A stretch of DNA of 64,000 bases, from the NCBI RefSeq assembly GCF_019947135.1, contig NZ_JAGSHT010000010.1, positions 372,001-436,000 on the forward strand. The letters are read 5' to 3'. The notes beneath the pieces are model-generated. The model had not been told where the DNA came from and ran no database searches. It saw nothing but the letters and a program-made list of their open reading frames with translations. Position 1 is the stretch's first letter, and each line of letters begins with the position of its first letter. This stretch comes from Occultella gossypii (GTDB taxonomy: Bacteria; Actinomycetota; Actinomycetes; Actinomycetales; Beutenbergiaceae). Shown in pieces: positions 44,086 through 53,514 of the stretch. The translations under genes were made by a program, and so were the position numbers.

Positions 44086-47000
44086 CTACGAGGAGCTTGC
44101 CACCTTCGCGGCAGCGGCGACCGTCGCACCCGGGACCAGCACGGCGTCGATCAGATCGGTGACCCAGGTGATCAGCTGCTCGTCCCGCAGCGAGGTACCG
44201 CCGACACGGGAGGTCGTCGGGGCCGGCACCAGCGCGGTGCGCACCGCCGGCTTGAGGATGGTCCCGGGGTAGAGACGCTTGAGCCGCAACTGGGCAGACT
44301 CGGCCAGGTCGACCGGCGCGAACCGGATGTACTTGCCCTGCGCGGTCATGTCCACGAGCCCGGCGGCGCGGGCCTTGACCCGCAGCGCGGCGACGGCGAA
44401 CAACCGCTCGACGGGCTCGGGCACCGGGCCGTACCGGTCGACGAGCTCCTCCCGGATGGCGTCGATCGCCGCGGCGTCCCCGGCCTTCGCGATCTTCGTG
44501 TACGCCTCCAGCCGGAGCCGCTCGTGCGCGATGTACTCATGCGGCAGGTGCGCGTCGATCGGCAGTTCCACCTTCAGCTCGGGCAGCTCCTCGGGCACCT
44601 CGCCGCGGAAGTTCGCGACCGCCTCGGAGACCATCCGCACGTACAGGTCGAAGCCGACGCCGGCGATGTGCCCGGACTGCTCCCCGCCGAGCAGGTTCCC
44701 GGCGCCACGGATCTCCAGGTCCTTCATGGCGATGGCGGTGCCCGAGCCGAGGTCGGTGTGCGCGGCGATGGTCTGCAACCGGTCGTGTGCGGTCTCGGTG
44801 AGCGGGCGTTCCGGGGGGTAGAGGAAGTAGGCGTAGGCGCGCTCGCGCCCGCGGCCCACCCGGCCCCGGAGCTGGTGCAGCTGGGACAGGCCGAGCACGT
44901 CCGAGCGTTCGACGATCAGGGTGTTCGCGTTCGAGATGTCCAGGCCGGTCTCCACGATCGTGGTGCAGACCAGGACGTCGAACCTCTTCTCCCAGAAGTC
45001 CATGATGACCTGCTCGAGCTGGTGCTCGCCCATCTTCCCGTGAGCGACGGCGATCCTCGCGTCGGGCACGAGCTCGGCGAGTTTCGAGGCGGTCCGGTCG
45101 ATCGACTCGACCCGGTTGTGCACGTAGAAGACCTGCCCCTCACGCAGCAGCTCGCGCCGGATCGCGGCCGCGATCTGCTTCTCCGCGTAGGCGCCCACGA
45201 ACGTGAGCACCGGGTGCCGCTCCTCCGGCGGGGTGGCCAGGGTGGACATCTCCCGGATCCCGGTGACGGCCATCTCCAGGGTCCGCGGGATCGGGGTGGC
45301 GCTCATCGCGAGCACGTCCACGTTCGTGCGCATCTGCTTGAGCGTCTCCTTGTGCTCCACCCCGAAGCGCTGCTCCTCGTCCACGACCACCAGGCCGAGG
45401 TCCTTGAAGTGCACCTCCCCGGTGAGCAGCCGGTGCGTGCCGATGACCACGTCGACCGTGCCGTCGCTGATGCCTTCCTTGATGGCCCGGGCCTCGGCGT
45501 CGCTCTGGAACCGGGACAGGCCCTTGACCACCACGGGGAACCCGGCGTACCGCTCGGAGAACGTGTCGAAGTGCTGCTGCACGAGCAATGTCGTGGGCAC
45601 CAGCACGGCCACCTGCTTGCCGTCCTGGACGGCCTTGAACGCGGCCCGCACGGCGATCTCGGTCTTGCCGTAGCCGACGTCCCCGCTGATCAGCCGGTCC
45701 ATCGGGACCGCCTTCTCCATGTCCGCCTTGACCTCGTCGATGGTGATCACCTGGTCCGGGGTCTCAACGAACGCGAACGCGTCCTCCAGCTCGCGCTGCC
45801 ACGGGGAGTCCGGCGCGAACGCGTGTCCCTTCGTGGCCATCCGGGCCGAGTACAGCCGGATCAGCTCGCCGGCGATCTCCTTGATCGCCTTGCGGGCCCG
45901 GCCCTTCGTCTTGGCCCAGTCCGAGCCGCCCATCTTGTTCACCGACGGCGACTCCCCGCCGGTGTACTTGGTCACCTGGTCGAGGGCGTCGCTGGGCACG
46001 TAGAGCCGGTCCCCCGGCTGACCGCGCTTGGAGGCCGCGTACTCGATCACCAGGTATTCGCGGGTGGCGGCGGTGCGCCCGGTCCCGATGGTCCGCTGGA
46101 CCAGCTCCACGAACTTCCCGACGCCGTGCTGCTCGTGCACCACATAGTCGCCCGGGCGCAGCGCGAGCGGGTCGACGACGTTGCGTCGCTTCGACGGCAT
46201 CCGGCGCATGTCCCGGGTGGAGGTGCCGGCCCGGCCGGTCAGGTCGGCCTCGGTGAACACGGCCAGTTTGAGCGGTTCCGAGACGAAGCCGCGACCCACG
46301 CTCGCGGTGGTCACGAGCACGACGCCGGTCGGCGGCAGGTCGGGTGCCTCGCCCGGGTGGGCGTCGCCCTGGGCCGGTTCGACGGCGGAGACGAGCCGGG
46401 CTGGCACGTCGCCATCGAGGAGCTGCTCCACCATGCGGCGGGCGGGCCCGGCACCTTCGGTGACGAGCACCAGGCGCCAGGCGGCGCCGGTAAGGTTGCG
46501 CAGGTCCGCGACGGCCCGTTCGGTCTCGCCGCGGTAGCCCTCCACGTCCCGGGACGCCACCGTGACGGTGCGGGCGTCGAGCTCGTCATCGTCGTCGAGG
46601 AGTTCTTCGAGCTCGGCGTCGCCGGCGAACGAGCCGAACGTCCACCAGCCGAGTCCGCGGCGCGCGGCGACGTCGCGCACCTGGGCGATGGTGGCGAAGC
46701 TCGCCTCCGACAGGTCCAGCGGGGTGTTCGCCCCGGCCGCGGCCGAGGTCCACGCGGCGGCGAGGAACTCCTCGGTGGTCGCGACCAGGTCGTGGGCGCG
46801 GCGGCGGACCCGCTCCGGGTCGTTGATGATCAGCAGCGAGTCGGCCGGGACCAGATCCAGAACCGGCTCCATCCGGTCAACCAGGACCGGGGCGAGGGAT
46901 TCCATGCCGTCGACGGCGATCCCCTGGCTGAGCTTCTCAAGCAGCTCGCCGGCTCCGGGCAACCGCTCGACGAGGGCCGCGGCCCGGGCCCGAACCGCGT

Positions 47001-47793
47001 CGGTGAGCAGGATCTCCCGGGTCGGCGGCGCCCAGATGCCATCCTCACTCACCTCGAGCGAACGCTGGTCGGCGGCCGAGAACCAGCGGATCTCCTCCAC
47101 GTCGTCACCCCAGAACTCGATCCGCTGCGGGTGGTCCTCGGTGGGCGCGAACACGTCCAGCAGACCACCACGGACGGCGAACTCGCCGCGACGTTCCACC
47201 ATGTCCACCCGGGTGTAGGCGGCGGCCACGAGCCGGGATACGACGTCCTCCATCGGTGCGGTGTCGCCCGCGCGCAGCGCCACCGGCTCCAGGTCGCCGA
47301 GCCCGGCGACCACCGGCTGGAGTGCCGCACGCACGGGCAGGATCAGCACCCGGATCGGGCGGGTCGACCCACCCGCCCCGGTGCGCGCGGCACCCGCGGA
47401 CGCTCCGCCGTCGGGCGTGGGCTCTTCCCCTGCGAGGGCGAGCGGCTCCGCGTGGGCGAGCCGACGCAGCACGGCGATACGGCGCGCGACCGTGTCGCTG
47501 CGCGGCGAGAGCCGCTCGTGCGGGAGGGTCTCCCAGGACGGGAACACCGCCACGTCCGCCGGATCGAGGTAGGCGGCCAGTGCGGCGGCGAGCTCGTCGC
47601 CCTCGCGACCGGTCGCCACGACCACCACCAGCGGCCGGGTGCCGCGACCGGCGAGCTCGGCGAGCAGCGGGGCACGGACCCCGACCGACGCGGAGACGTC
47701 GATCGCGCCGCGGGCAGACAGCGACTCCAGGAGCTCGCGCACGCCGTCGTCGGCGCGCAGTGCAGGCAGGATTCCGGTGAGGTTCTTGGGCAC
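44086..47793 (-). CDS. mfd: Transcription-repair coupling factor
   Basis: 1235 residues; dislodges RNA polymerase stalled at lesions and recruits UvrA. UvrB-homology region at the N-terminus, CarD-like polymerase-interacting domain (LRPGDYVVHEQHGVGKFVEL near residue 545), helicase core with Walker A GDVGYGKTEIA about residue 703, DEEQRFG about 805, and the later TTIVETGLDISNANT and GRVGRGRERAYAY motifs, and the C-terminal TRCF domain. GTG at 47793 with GGAAGGA upstream; the frame opens further to 47985 but that part overlaps the divergent promoter of the LCP gene. Confidence 0.97.
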   Translation of the reverse strand: MPKNLTGILPALRADDGVRELLESLSARGAIDVSASVGVRAPLLAELAGRGTRPLVVVVATGREGDELAAALAAYLDPADVAVFPSWETLPHERLSPRSDTVARRIAVLRRLAHAEPLALAGEEPTPDGGASAGAARTGAGGSTRPIRVLILPVRAALQPVVAGLGDLEPVALRAGDTAPMEDVVSRLVAAAYTRVDMVERRGEFAVRGGLLDVFAPTEDHPQRIEFWGDDVEEIRWFSAADQRSLEVSEDGIWAPPTREILLTDAVRARAAALVERLPGAGELLEKLSQGIAVDGMESLAPVLVDRMEPVLDLVPADSLLIINDPERVRRRAHDLVATTEEFLAAAWTSAAAGANTPLDLSEASFATIAQVRDVAARRGLGWWTFGSFAGDAELEELLDDDDELDARTVTVASRDVEGYRGETERAVADLRNLTGAAWRLVLVTEGAGPARRMVEQLLDGDVPARLVSAVEPAQGDAHPGEAPDLPPTGVVLVTTASVGRGFVSEPLKLAVFTEADLTGRAGTSTRDMRRMPSKRRNVVDPLALRPGDYVVHEQHGVGKFVELVQRTIGTGRTAATREYLVIEYAASKRGQPGDRLYVPSDALDQVTKYTGGESPSVNKMGGSDWAKTKGRARKAIKEIAGELIRLYSARMATKGHAFAPDSPWQRELEDAFAFVETPDQVITIDEVKADMEKAVPMDRLISGDVGYGKTEIAVRAAFKAVQDGKQVAVLVPTTLLVQQHFDTFSERYAGFPVVVKGLSRFQSDAEARAIKEGISDGTVDVVIGTHRLLTGEVHFKDLGLVVVDEEQRFGVEHKETLKQMRTNVDVLAMSATPIPRTLEMAVTGIREMSTLATPPEERHPVLTFVGAYAEKQIAAAIRRELLREGQVFYVHNRVESIDRTASKLAELVPDARIAVAHGKMGEHQLEQVIMDFWEKRFDVLVCTTIVETGLDISNANTLIVERSDVLGLSQLHQLRGRVGRGRERAYAYFLYPPERPLTETAHDRLQTIAAHTDLGSGTAIAMKDLEIRGAGNLLGGEQSGHIAGVGFDLYVRMVSEAVANFRGEVPEELPELKVELPIDAHLPHEYIAHERLRLEAYTKIAKAGDAAAIDAIREELVDRYGPVPEPVERLFAVAALRVKARAAGLVDMTAQGKYIRFAPVDLAESAQLRLKRLYPGTILKPAVRTALVPAPTTSRVGGTSLRDEQLITWVTDLIDAVLVPGATVAAAAKVASSS

Positions 47794-47969
47794 GCGAGGC
47801 TTCCTTCCAGGGCGGTGCGGGAGACTGCTTGCCCCCGTTTGCCGCACACGTCGAGCCCGGACCGAATCTCGGGCCGGGTCAGGTGCGCCCTCAAGCGTAC
47901 GCCCGCCGCGGGAAGTCGCTTGTATCCTGGGCGCAAGGCCGGTGGTGGCCAGAATCCGAGGTTGCAGAC

Positions 47970-49091
47970 ATGGCCACAGACCCACAGGGCGACGACGAGA
48001 CCGACGCGCTTCCCGAGCCCGAGGCCGGGTCCGGTCCGAGGCGGGGGCGGAGGCGGGTCAGCCGCACGCGAGTCGCGCTGCTCGTCGCCGCCGGCCTGAT
48101 CGTCGTGCTACTCGGAGGACTGATCGCCACCATCGCGGTGATCCAGAACCGGATATCGGCGAACATCGACTGGATCGAAGATCCGTTCGAGGGTCTGACC
48201 GATCGGCCCAGCGCGGGCGCCGAGGCCGGAGAGGGCGCCACCGAGGAGCCGGTCGGGGCGGCCGTGAACATCCTCATGCTCGGGTCGGACAGCCGGATCT
48301 CCGCCGGTGATCCCAGCCAGTGGTCCTATGGTGCGCAGCGCACCGACGCGATCATGCTGGTCCACATCGCCGGCGACCGGCAGTCGGCGCAGGTCATGTC
48401 GATCCCCCGGGACTCCTGGGTGCCGATCCCCGGTCACGGCGAGAACAAGATCAACGCCGCGTTCTCCTTCGGCGGGCCCGCGTTGCTGATCCAGACCGTC
48501 GAGGACCTCACCGGTGTGCACATCGACCACTTCGCCGTCGCGGACTTTGAGTCCTTCGCCGTGCTCACCGACGAGCTCGGCGGCGTGGAGATCGACCTGC
48601 CGAACGGTCTCGACAACGCCGGTGTGACCCTGGCTCCCGGGACGCACACGCTCACCGGGGAGCAGGCACTGGCCTACGCCAGGCAGCGCTATGACCTGCC
48701 CGGCGGCGACTTCGACCGGGTTGCCCGGCAGCAGAACTGGATGCGTGCGATGGTCTCGCAGGCGTTCCGCACCGATGTCCTCGCCGACCCGATGCAGCTG
48801 ACGAGCCTGCTCGACGCGGTCTCCTCGAGCCTGTCCGTCGACGAGGGCTTCACGGTCGCCACCATGCGCGACCTCGCGCTCAGTCTGCGGGACCTGCGCC
48901 CGGGCTCGATGGACTACCTGACCGTGCCGGTCGAGGGCACCGGCCGCAGCCCGGACGGGCAGCAGTCGATCGTGGTCCTGGACCAGGCGCGTTTCGACGC
49001 CCTCATGGACGCCGTGGCCACCGATGCGCTGTCGCAGTACCTGGCCGAGCACCCGGACGACGTGACCATACTCGGCTCGGCAGTGAACTGA
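47970..49091 (+). CDS. LytR-CpsA-Psr (LCP) family cell-wall glycopolymer ligase
   Basis: 373 residues: basic cytoplasmic tail, one membrane helix (about 34-57), then the extracellular LCP domain. Motifs: NILMLGSDSR, RTDAIMLVHI, MSIPRDSWVPIPGHGENKINAAFSFGG (cited by residues about 130-157) and ALAYARQRYDLPGGDFDRVARQQ. These enzymes attach polymers such as teichoic acid or arabinogalactan to peptidoglycan. ATG at 47970. Its 3' end overlaps an opposite small gene by 89 nt. Upstream TATCCT at about 47921 is a possible -10 box. Confidence 0.95.
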   Translation: MATDPQGDDETDALPEPEAGSGPRRGRRRVSRTRVALLVAAGLIVVLLGGLIATIAVIQNRISANIDWIEDPFEGLTDRPSAGAEAGEGATEEPVGAAVNILMLGSDSRISAGDPSQWSYGAQRTDAIMLVHIAGDRQSAQVMSIPRDSWVPIPGHGENKINAAFSFGGPALLIQTVEDLTGVHIDHFAVADFESFAVLTDELGGVEIDLPNGLDNAGVTLAPGTHTLTGEQALAYARQRYDLPGGDFDRVARQQNWMRAMVSQAFRTDVLADPMQLTSLLDAVSSSLSVDEGFTVATMRDLALSLRDLRPGSMDYLTVPVEGTGRSPDGQQSIVVLDQARFDALMDAVATDALSQYLAEHPDDVTILGSAVN

Positions 49092-49263
49092 GGATGGGCG
49101 GGCCCCACCGGCCCTCGATGTCGCCGAGCAGGGTGTCGACCGCGCGCAGCCGCCTACTCAGGATCCGGGTCTCGGTGGGATCCGGACTCGTGTTGACGCC
49201 GATCAGCAACTGATCGCGATACCGGCGGATCTCTTGGATACGAACCTCGTCGTTCACGGACAT
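49003..49263 (-). CDS. Small hypothetical protein, 86 residues, partly antisense to the LCP gene
   Basis: Begins MSVNDEVRIQEIRRYRDQLL. The first 50 residues are charged and helical, like a short regulatory or structural protein; the last 35 are arginine/proline-rich and read antisense to the LCP 3' end. ATG at 49263 has AAGGGAGG 4 nt upstream, which is the main evidence that it is real. No family recognised. Coding usage of its 3' third is constrained by the opposite gene. Confidence 0.6.
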   Translation of the reverse strand: MSVNDEVRIQEIRRYRDQLLIGVNTSPDPTETRILSRRLRAVDTLLGDIEGRWGPPILSSLPSRVWSRRPGARPGTATAHRWPRRP

Positions 49264-49357
49264 CTACGCCTCCCTTCGTAGCCTCCCCAGGCGGCCCCCC
49301 AGCCGGGCGAGGAGTGGTGGTGCTTGGACTGATTGTGTGCCGAGCACCTCGATTGCA

Positions 49358-51304
49358 TCAATGGGTCGGTGCGGATGGGCCTCCCGGGGTGGGTCCGGCC
49401 GGGGGCTGCTGGCCCGGGTTTCGGACGGCTGGGTCCGGCGGGGCGCCGTATTGGCCCAGTTGCGCGCCGTACGAACCCGGCTGCCCGGCGTACGGACCCG
49501 GCTGCCCGGCGTACGGACCCGGCTGCCCGGCGTACGGACCCGGCTGCCCGGCGTACGGACCCGGCTGCCCGGCGTACGGACCCGGCTGCCCGGCGTACGG
49601 ACCCGGCTGCGCGACGTACTGGCCCGGCTGGGCGGCGTACGGACCCGGCCAGCCCGTGCTGCCCGCGTCCGCACTGACGATCCGCACGCGCGCCAGCTGC
49701 GAGGTCAGGAGCGCGAAGGCGGCGGCGAAGAGCACCACCAGCGGCACCGGGGTCAGCAGACCGAGCACGGATCCGGTCTCGAACCGCCGCGAGAACAACT
49801 GCGTCAGCACCAGGACGGCGTGCTGGGAGTCCGGGCTGAACGAACTCAGGTACGGCCACAGTGCGCCCTGCGGACCCAGCCACGTCTCGATGGCGAACAC
49901 CCCGAGCACAGTCAGGCCGGCGACTCGCGGGGCGCTGCGCCGGTCCGGGCTGCGCCGGACCGCAGCGAACAGGAACGTGAACAGGAACAGGGCGCCGATC
50001 GTCAGGAACGGCGGCTCGAGAGTCGGCCGGTTCAGCCAGTTGAGGTCCCGCAGGATCAGGAAGTAGGCGGGCGCGAGTGCTCCTAGGCCCACGAACAGCC
50101 ACGGCGCGAAGAACCAGAGGACCCGTTCGCTTCGCGGGCCGAACGGGCGCAGGTAGCCGATGGCGTACCCACCGGCGGCGGCGATCGCGGTGCCCACCAG
50201 CGCGTTGCCCAGTGCGCTGCCCCACGTCGTCACGAACACCCCGGCCGCCGAGATTCCGAGCTCTTCCTCCGGCAGACCGAGGCTGGTCAGCCAGGGCAGC
50301 GCGACCAGGATCAGGCCGACCAGCGCGACCGCCGCGAGCACTACCCCAACGATGCCCGCCGCGCCATCGGTGCGCGGGACCGGCGGTGGCTCGATGCGGT
50401 AACGCGTGCCGACCACCAGAGCGGTCCCGAGCAGCCCGAAGAGCACGAGCGGGATCAGCACCACGATCGCGATCGCGCCGGCCACCCCGGCGTCGGCGTA
50501 GAGGAAGGCACTCTCATAGATCAACGCGCCAGGAAGCTCGCGGTCGCCTCCGACGATGTAGGGCGTGAAGGTCTGCCAGCCGACGGCGATCCCAGCGAGC
50601 CCGGTTCCGACGAGCGCCAGCGCGGTGGCGCGACCGCGGCCGGGTCCGTCCACGAGCCGCCCGACGAGGGCCCCGACGAGCAGTGCTGCCCCGAGCCCGA
50701 CGGCGAGGAAGCCGAGGACGATCCCGGCGCCGTCACCCCGGGCGAGCGGGCCGACGCCGAAGCCGTACGAGAACGGGGCCATGGTCACGAGGCCGGCGCC
50801 GAGGATGCCGAGGCCGATCGCGGCCGCGCGGGCCGACGCCTTCGCCAGGAGCCGACCGATGAGCATCCCCACGCCGAAGCCGAGGAGCGCCGGGGCGAGG
50901 CCGGCCGCGGCGCCGACCAGCAGACCGGTCAGCAGCTCGGGTGGGATCTGCCCGTAGTTGTCGAGCCCGACGAAGACCCCGCCGCCGAGGAGCGCACGCT
51001 CCTGGAGGCTGGAGATGAAGAGGCGCACGGTGGGGATGATCTGACCCAGGAGCAGGGCGATGGCGGCCGGCGCGAGGAGCAACAGGCCCAGGCCGGTCCG
51101 GGCCGGCGGCTCGGCGGACGTGCCGAGCGGCGATGGTGCATAGGGACCCGGCGCAGGCGCCGTCGCATGGGGGCCGTGCTGCGGCACCGGCGCGGACGGG
51201 CCCGGTTGAGGCGCGTGGGTGCCGTGCTGCCCGGCCGGTCGCTGCTGACCGGCTTGCTGGTGCGACGACGCACCCGTCCATGGCCCCTGATCCGGCGTCC
51301 CCAT
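49358..51304 (-). CDS. Large membrane protein resembling fused ABC sugar permeases, with a repeat tail
   Basis: 648 residues. N-terminal Q/P/H-rich cytoplasmic tail of about 65 residues, then about fourteen membrane helices. Two sections look like permease openings: LGLLLLAPAAIALLLGQIIP with FVGLDNYGQIPPE, and a second with FVTTWGSALGNALVGTAIAAAGGYAIGYLRP and ..ERVLWFFAPWLFVGLGALA. No canonical EAA-D-G coupling loop is seen and no binding protein or ATPase is adjacent. The C-terminus is a GPYAGQP tandem repeat. Function unknown; a scaffold or sensor derived from MalF/MalG is possible. Confidence 0.75.
   Translation of the reverse strand: MGTPDQGPWTGASSHQQAGQQRPAGQHGTHAPQPGPSAPVPQHGPHATAPAPGPYAPSPLGTSAEPPARTGLGLLLLAPAAIALLLGQIIPTVRLFISSLQERALLGGGVFVGLDNYGQIPPELLTGLLVGAAAGLAPALLGFGVGMLIGRLLAKASARAAAIGLGILGAGLVTMAPFSYGFGVGPLARGDGAGIVLGFLAVGLGAALLVGALVGRLVDGPGRGRATALALVGTGLAGIAVGWQTFTPYIVGGDRELPGALIYESAFLYADAGVAGAIAIVVLIPLVLFGLLGTALVVGTRYRIEPPPVPRTDGAAGIVGVVLAAVALVGLILVALPWLTSLGLPEEELGISAAGVFVTTWGSALGNALVGTAIAAAGGYAIGYLRPFGPRSERVLWFFAPWLFVGLGALAPAYFLILRDLNWLNRPTLEPPFLTIGALFLFTFLFAAVRRSPDRRSAPRVAGLTVLGVFAIETWLGPQGALWPYLSSFSPDSQHAVLVLTQLFSRRFETGSVLGLLTPVPLVVLFAAAFALLTSQLARVRIVSADAGSTGWPGPYAAQPGQYVAQPGPYAGQPGPYAGQPGPYAGQPGPYAGQPGPYAGQPGPYAGQPGSYGAQLGQYGAPPDPAVRNPGQQPPAGPTPGGPSAPTH
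49476..49643 (-). repeat. 21-bp tandem repeat in the membrane-protein gene tail
   Basis: Six exact copies of CCCGGCTGCCCGGCGTACGG plus one more base run from 49476 to 49601, followed by two altered copies to 49643. Each encodes the seven residues GPYAGQP on the minus strand. Copy number is expected to vary by slippage without loss of frame. Confidence 0.92.
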
Positions 51305-51351
51305 GCAGGGGAGGGTAGCAAGTCCCGATTGCCGGCCTCGGCCGGGCGGGC

Positions 51352-51948
51352 TCAGGCCCTCGCGGTGTGCAGCGCCGTCTGGGCCTTCTCCAGCCCGATG
51401 GACAGCACGTCCCGGACGGCGTCGGCGGCCTCCTCGAGGGTGACGCCGAGCTCGGCGCGCTCGGCGGCGGAGAAGTCCCGCAGCACGTAGTCGGCCGGGT
51501 CCATCCGGCCGGGCGGGCGGCCGATGCCGACGCGCAGCCGCAGGTAGTCGCGGTCGCCGAGGGCCTGCGAGATGGACTTCAGTCCGTTGTGGCCGCCCTC
51601 GCCCCCACCGCGCTTGAGCCGCAGCGTGGTGGCGGGCAGGTCGAGCTCGTCGTGGATGACCAGGAGGTGGTCGGGTTCCACGTCGTAGAACCGGCAGAGC
51701 CCCGCGACGGGGCGGCCGGAGACGTTCATGTAGCTGGACGGCTTGGCCAGGACCACGCGCGGGCCGGGCGCACCGCCCGGCAGGGTGCCCAGGCGACCGT
51801 CCAGCACGGTGGCGCCGGCCTTGTGCGTCGTGAAGGAGCCGGGGACGTCCCGGGCGAGCACGTCGAGGACCATCTGACCGACGTTGTGCCGGTTCCCGGC
51901 ATAGGTGGGCCCGGGGTTACCCAGGCCCACCACCAACCAGACGCTCAT
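51352..51948 (-). CDS. pth: Peptidyl-tRNA hydrolase
   Basis: 198 residues; recycles peptidyl-tRNA. Motifs: [20 protein letters not shown] with catalytic His and Asn, [18 protein letters not shown] (catalytic Asp), [13 protein letters not shown] and [13 protein letters not shown] at 51948 is the family start, just after the rplY stop (16 nt). Confidence 0.97.
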   Translation of the reverse strand: MSVWLVVGLGNPGPTYAGNRHNVGQMVLDVLARDVPGSFTTHKAGATVLDGRLGTLPGGAPGPRVVLAKPSSYMNVSGRPVAGLCRFYDVEPDHLLVIHDELDLPATTLRLKRGGGEGGHNGLKSISQALGDRDYLRLRVGIGRPPGRMDPADYVLRDFSAAERAELGVTLEEAADAVRDVLSIGLEKAQTALHTARA

Positions 51949-51964
51949 GACTGTGCCGAGAGGC

Positions 51965-52618
51965 TCAGGCCTGCTCGTCGGCTCCGGCCGGGGCAGCGGC
52001 CTCGCCCGCAGCACCGGCAGCCTCGCCGGCAGCCTCGGCCTCGGCGTCGGCCTCCAGGTCCTCGGCGGAGGCGCGCGGCACGGTCACGTTGATGACCACC
52101 GATTCGGGGTCGACCTCGAGCACCGAGCCGGCCGGCAGGGTCAGCTCGCCCACGCGGACGATGCTGCCCTCCTCGAGGCCCTCGATGTTGACCTCGACGT
52201 GCTCGGGCAGGTTGGTCGCCTCGGCCTGCAGGCTGATGGTCTGCATGTCGAGGGTGTGGATGGTGCCGGGGGCGGTCTCACCGATGATCACGACGGGCAC
52301 GTCGACGATGACCTTCTCGCCACGACGGACGAGGATGAGGTCGAGGTGGTCGATGGTGCGGCGGATGGCGTCGCGCTGCACGTCCTTGACCAGTGCGAGC
52401 TCGTGGTTGTCTCCGAAGTCCAGCGTGAGCAGGGCGTTCGCGTTGCCCTTCAGCGCCAGGAACGTAGCGTGGTCCGGCAGCGACAGGTGCACCGGGTCGG
52501 TGCCGTGGCCGTACAGCACGGCGGGGATGAGGCCCGCGCGGCGGGTGCGGCGAGCGGCGCCCTTGCCGAACTCGGTACGGACGGTGGCCTTCAGGACGTT
52601 CTCGTTGCTCTCAGACAT
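51965..52618 (-). CDS. rplY: 50S ribosomal protein L25, CTC-type
   Basis: 217 residues: the 5S-rRNA-binding L25 domain ([26 protein letters not shown], cited by residues about 12-37), the C-terminal TL5 beta domain, and an alanine/glutamate-rich tail of about 30 residues typical of the long form. ATG at 52618 with GGAGAAG upstream. Forms the rplY-pth pair seen in most Actinobacteria. Confidence 0.96.
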   Translation of the reverse strand: MSESNENVLKATVRTEFGKGAARRTRRAGLIPAVLYGHGTDPVHLSLPDHATFLALKGNANALLTLDFGDNHELALVKDVQRDAIRRTIDHLDLILVRRGEKVIVDVPVVIIGETAPGTIHTLDMQTISLQAEATNLPEHVEVNIEGLEEGSIVRVGELTLPAGSVLEVDPESVVINVTVPRASAEDLEADAEAEAAGEAAGAAGEAAAPAGADEQA

Positions 52619-52850
52619 GGATGTCTTCTCCAAAGATGGTGGGGGCGGCGGGTGGCCTCAGCGCGGGACGTCGGGCGGGCGGCTCACGGTCGCGCTCCAC
52701 CACGTCGATCACGGACCCGGCGGCTGCGCGTGCGGCCGCCCGGCATCCCTCGCCGAGGCAACCTGGACATCCTACCCGCACAGGCGAGTTGGCGGAAACC
52801 GGGCGGATCCGGTCTTCGTCACAGTGCGTGGCGCCGTCCCGGCGCCGGCG

Positions 52851-53495
52851 TCAGGCGCCGGGGCCGTCCGCCCAGTCCCAGTGCACCGTCACGCTCGCGC
52901 CCACGGTCTGCTCGCCACCCTCGACCGGCATCGACGCCGCCGCCGCGAACGCCCGCGCCTTCGGCATGCCCGGCACCACGTCCGAGCCGCCCTCGTGAAC
53001 GGCCACCACGGCACCCAGGGCGCGACCGGCCAGGTCCGCGTACTGCTCGGCCCGGCGGCGCGCGTCGGCGAACGCCGCCGCGCGGGCCTGGGCCTGCGCC
53101 TGCGCGGGCTCAGAGATACCGAAGGTGAGCGAATCGATCCGGGCGACCGGTCCGCCGTCGGCCAGTGCCGCATGGACCTGCCCACCCGAGGCGCCCACGT
53201 CCCGCAGCACGGCGCGCAGCCCGAGCCGCACGTGGACCCGGCTGGGCGCCGGTTCACCGGTGTCCGTGGTGCGGTCCTCGTGCCAGATCGAGGTCTGGGT
53301 GGTGCGCAGGTCGCTTCGGTCGACGCCGCGCGCGAGCAGCCCGTCGCGGATCCGGGCGAGGCCCTGCTCCGCCGTGGGCAGGACCTCGGACAGGTCCGGT
53401 CCGCTCACGGTGACACCGAGGTCGGCGTGCACCACGTCGGGCTGTACGTCAACGCCACCGGTCCCGGTGACGACGATGCCGCCGTCGGTCGTCAT
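52851..53495 (-). CDS. SIMPL-domain (DUF541) protein
   Basis: 214 residues covering one SIMPL domain: VVTGTGGVDVQPDVVHADLGV at the start, DLRTTQTSIWHED in the middle and FADARRRAEQYADLAG. Usually such proteins are secreted, but no signal peptide is seen here, so it is probably cytoplasmic. Located between prs and rplY. Function unclear beyond the family name. Confidence 0.87.
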   Translation of the reverse strand: MTTDGGIVVTGTGGVDVQPDVVHADLGVTVSGPDLSEVLPTAEQGLARIRDGLLARGVDRSDLRTTQTSIWHEDRTTDTGEPAPSRVHVRLGLRAVLRDVGASGGQVHAALADGGPVARIDSLTFGISEPAQAQAQARAAAFADARRRAEQYADLAGRALGAVVAVHEGGSDVVPGMPKARAFAAAASMPVEGGEQTVGASVTVHWDWADGPGA

Positions 53496-53514
53496 CGCTG
53501 CAGCCTAGTGGGCC

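Noticed and set aside
44524-48099. Open frame of 1191 codons on the plus strand opposite mfd
   Set aside because: Antisense of mfd with the same shadow composition; mfd has all expected motifs.
49476-49643. Possible CRISPR array
   Set aside because: Repeats are contiguous 21-bp units with no spacers and they encode GPYAGQP in a long reading frame.
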